Positions 14,621 to 14,663 of a DNA stretch of 14,663 nt are shown here, piece by piece (positions within the stretch are counted from its first letter, which is position 1; each line of letters begins with the position of its first letter). Source of the DNA: Archaeoglobi archaeon (lineage in GTDB: Archaea > Halobacteriota > Archaeoglobi > Archaeoglobales > Archaeoglobaceae); assembly GCA_004347865.1 (NCBI GenBank), contig QNUZ01000024.1, forward strand, positions 1 to 14,663. The letters run 5' to 3'. The notes beneath the pieces are model-generated. The model was given only the letters and a program-made list of their open reading frames with translations, made no database searches and was not told the DNA's origin. A program made the position numbers and the translations under genes.

Positions 14621-14663
14621 GGGGTCATCCCCAAGGCTTTCTTAACGCAGAACTATTTAAACC

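Larger units (their letters stand above)
14349..14663 (-). mobile_element. Internally deleted IS200/IS605-type (TnpB-only) element; left end not resolved
   Basis: The minus strand carries a promoter-like TTTAAATA near the window edge, a GGGG-ATGA-CCCC hairpin just before the start of a tnpB remnant, and a right end with a hairpin and terminal GCTCAC at 14349, followed by unique flank. This layout matches TnpB-only elements, whose right end encodes the scaffold of the omega RNA. Most of tnpB is missing. An 8-base motif, gcgttaag at 14384-14391, recurs inverted at 14641-14648. The left boundary may lie at or just beyond the window end. Confidence 0.6.

Noticed and set aside
1..14663. tRNA, rRNA or CRISPR array
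   Set aside because: No cloverleaf-like sequence, rRNA segment or regularly spaced direct repeats were seen when reading through; coding genes fill nearly all of the window.

Overview
The window looks like a chromosome segment from a hyperthermophilic euryarchaeon, most likely of the Archaeoglobales (Archaeoglobus, Geoglobus or Ferroglobus type). The reasons are an archaeal-type alanyl-tRNA synthetase directly followed by the coenzyme F420 ligase cofE, an archaemetzincin, a TraB-family protein, archaeal BRE/TATA promoters placed so that transcripts would be leaderless, heavy AGG/AGA and ATA codon use, and several CoA-ester enzymes of the kind used in anaerobic acid or aromatic degradation. 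The genus is inferred; no search was run. Gene packing is very tight, with many short overlaps. No tRNA, rRNA or CRISPR was seen.

Region 1 (1-5515, minus strand) is one operon read right to left. It has two related, divergent acyl-CoA dehydrogenases, an unrecognised all-helical protein built from three repeats, and two subunits of the 2-hydroxyacyl-CoA dehydratase / benzoyl-CoA reductase superfamily, the second cut by the window edge. A divergent ribbon-helix-helix regulator (5629-6222, plus) shares a 113-base promoter region with it, and a near-palindrome there is a good operator candidate. Together these suggest a regulated pathway acting on an unusual CoA thioester. Both dehydrogenases lack the usual catalytic glutamate, and the helical protein has no function I can name, so this is the most novel part of the window.

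Region 2 (6219-8940, minus) is a three-gene overlapping operon: a site-2-protease-like membrane metalloprotease with two CBS domains, a TraB/PrgY-family membrane protein, and an archaemetzincin. All three belong to families that are, or are suspected to be, metal-dependent peptidases.

Region 3 (9005-13435, plus) is alaS, cofE and an ATP-grasp ligase, each overlapping the next. It is divergent from region 2 and has a clear TATA box just before alaS. The overlap of cofE with an ATP-grasp gene suggests a cofactor-related ligase.

Region 4 (13422-14663) holds a class I mannose-6-phosphate isomerase homologue on the minus strand. Behind its promoter lies an IS200/IS605-type remnant: the N-terminal part of TnpB joined in frame to the right end of the element, with an omega-RNA-like hairpin that abuts the isomerase promoter.
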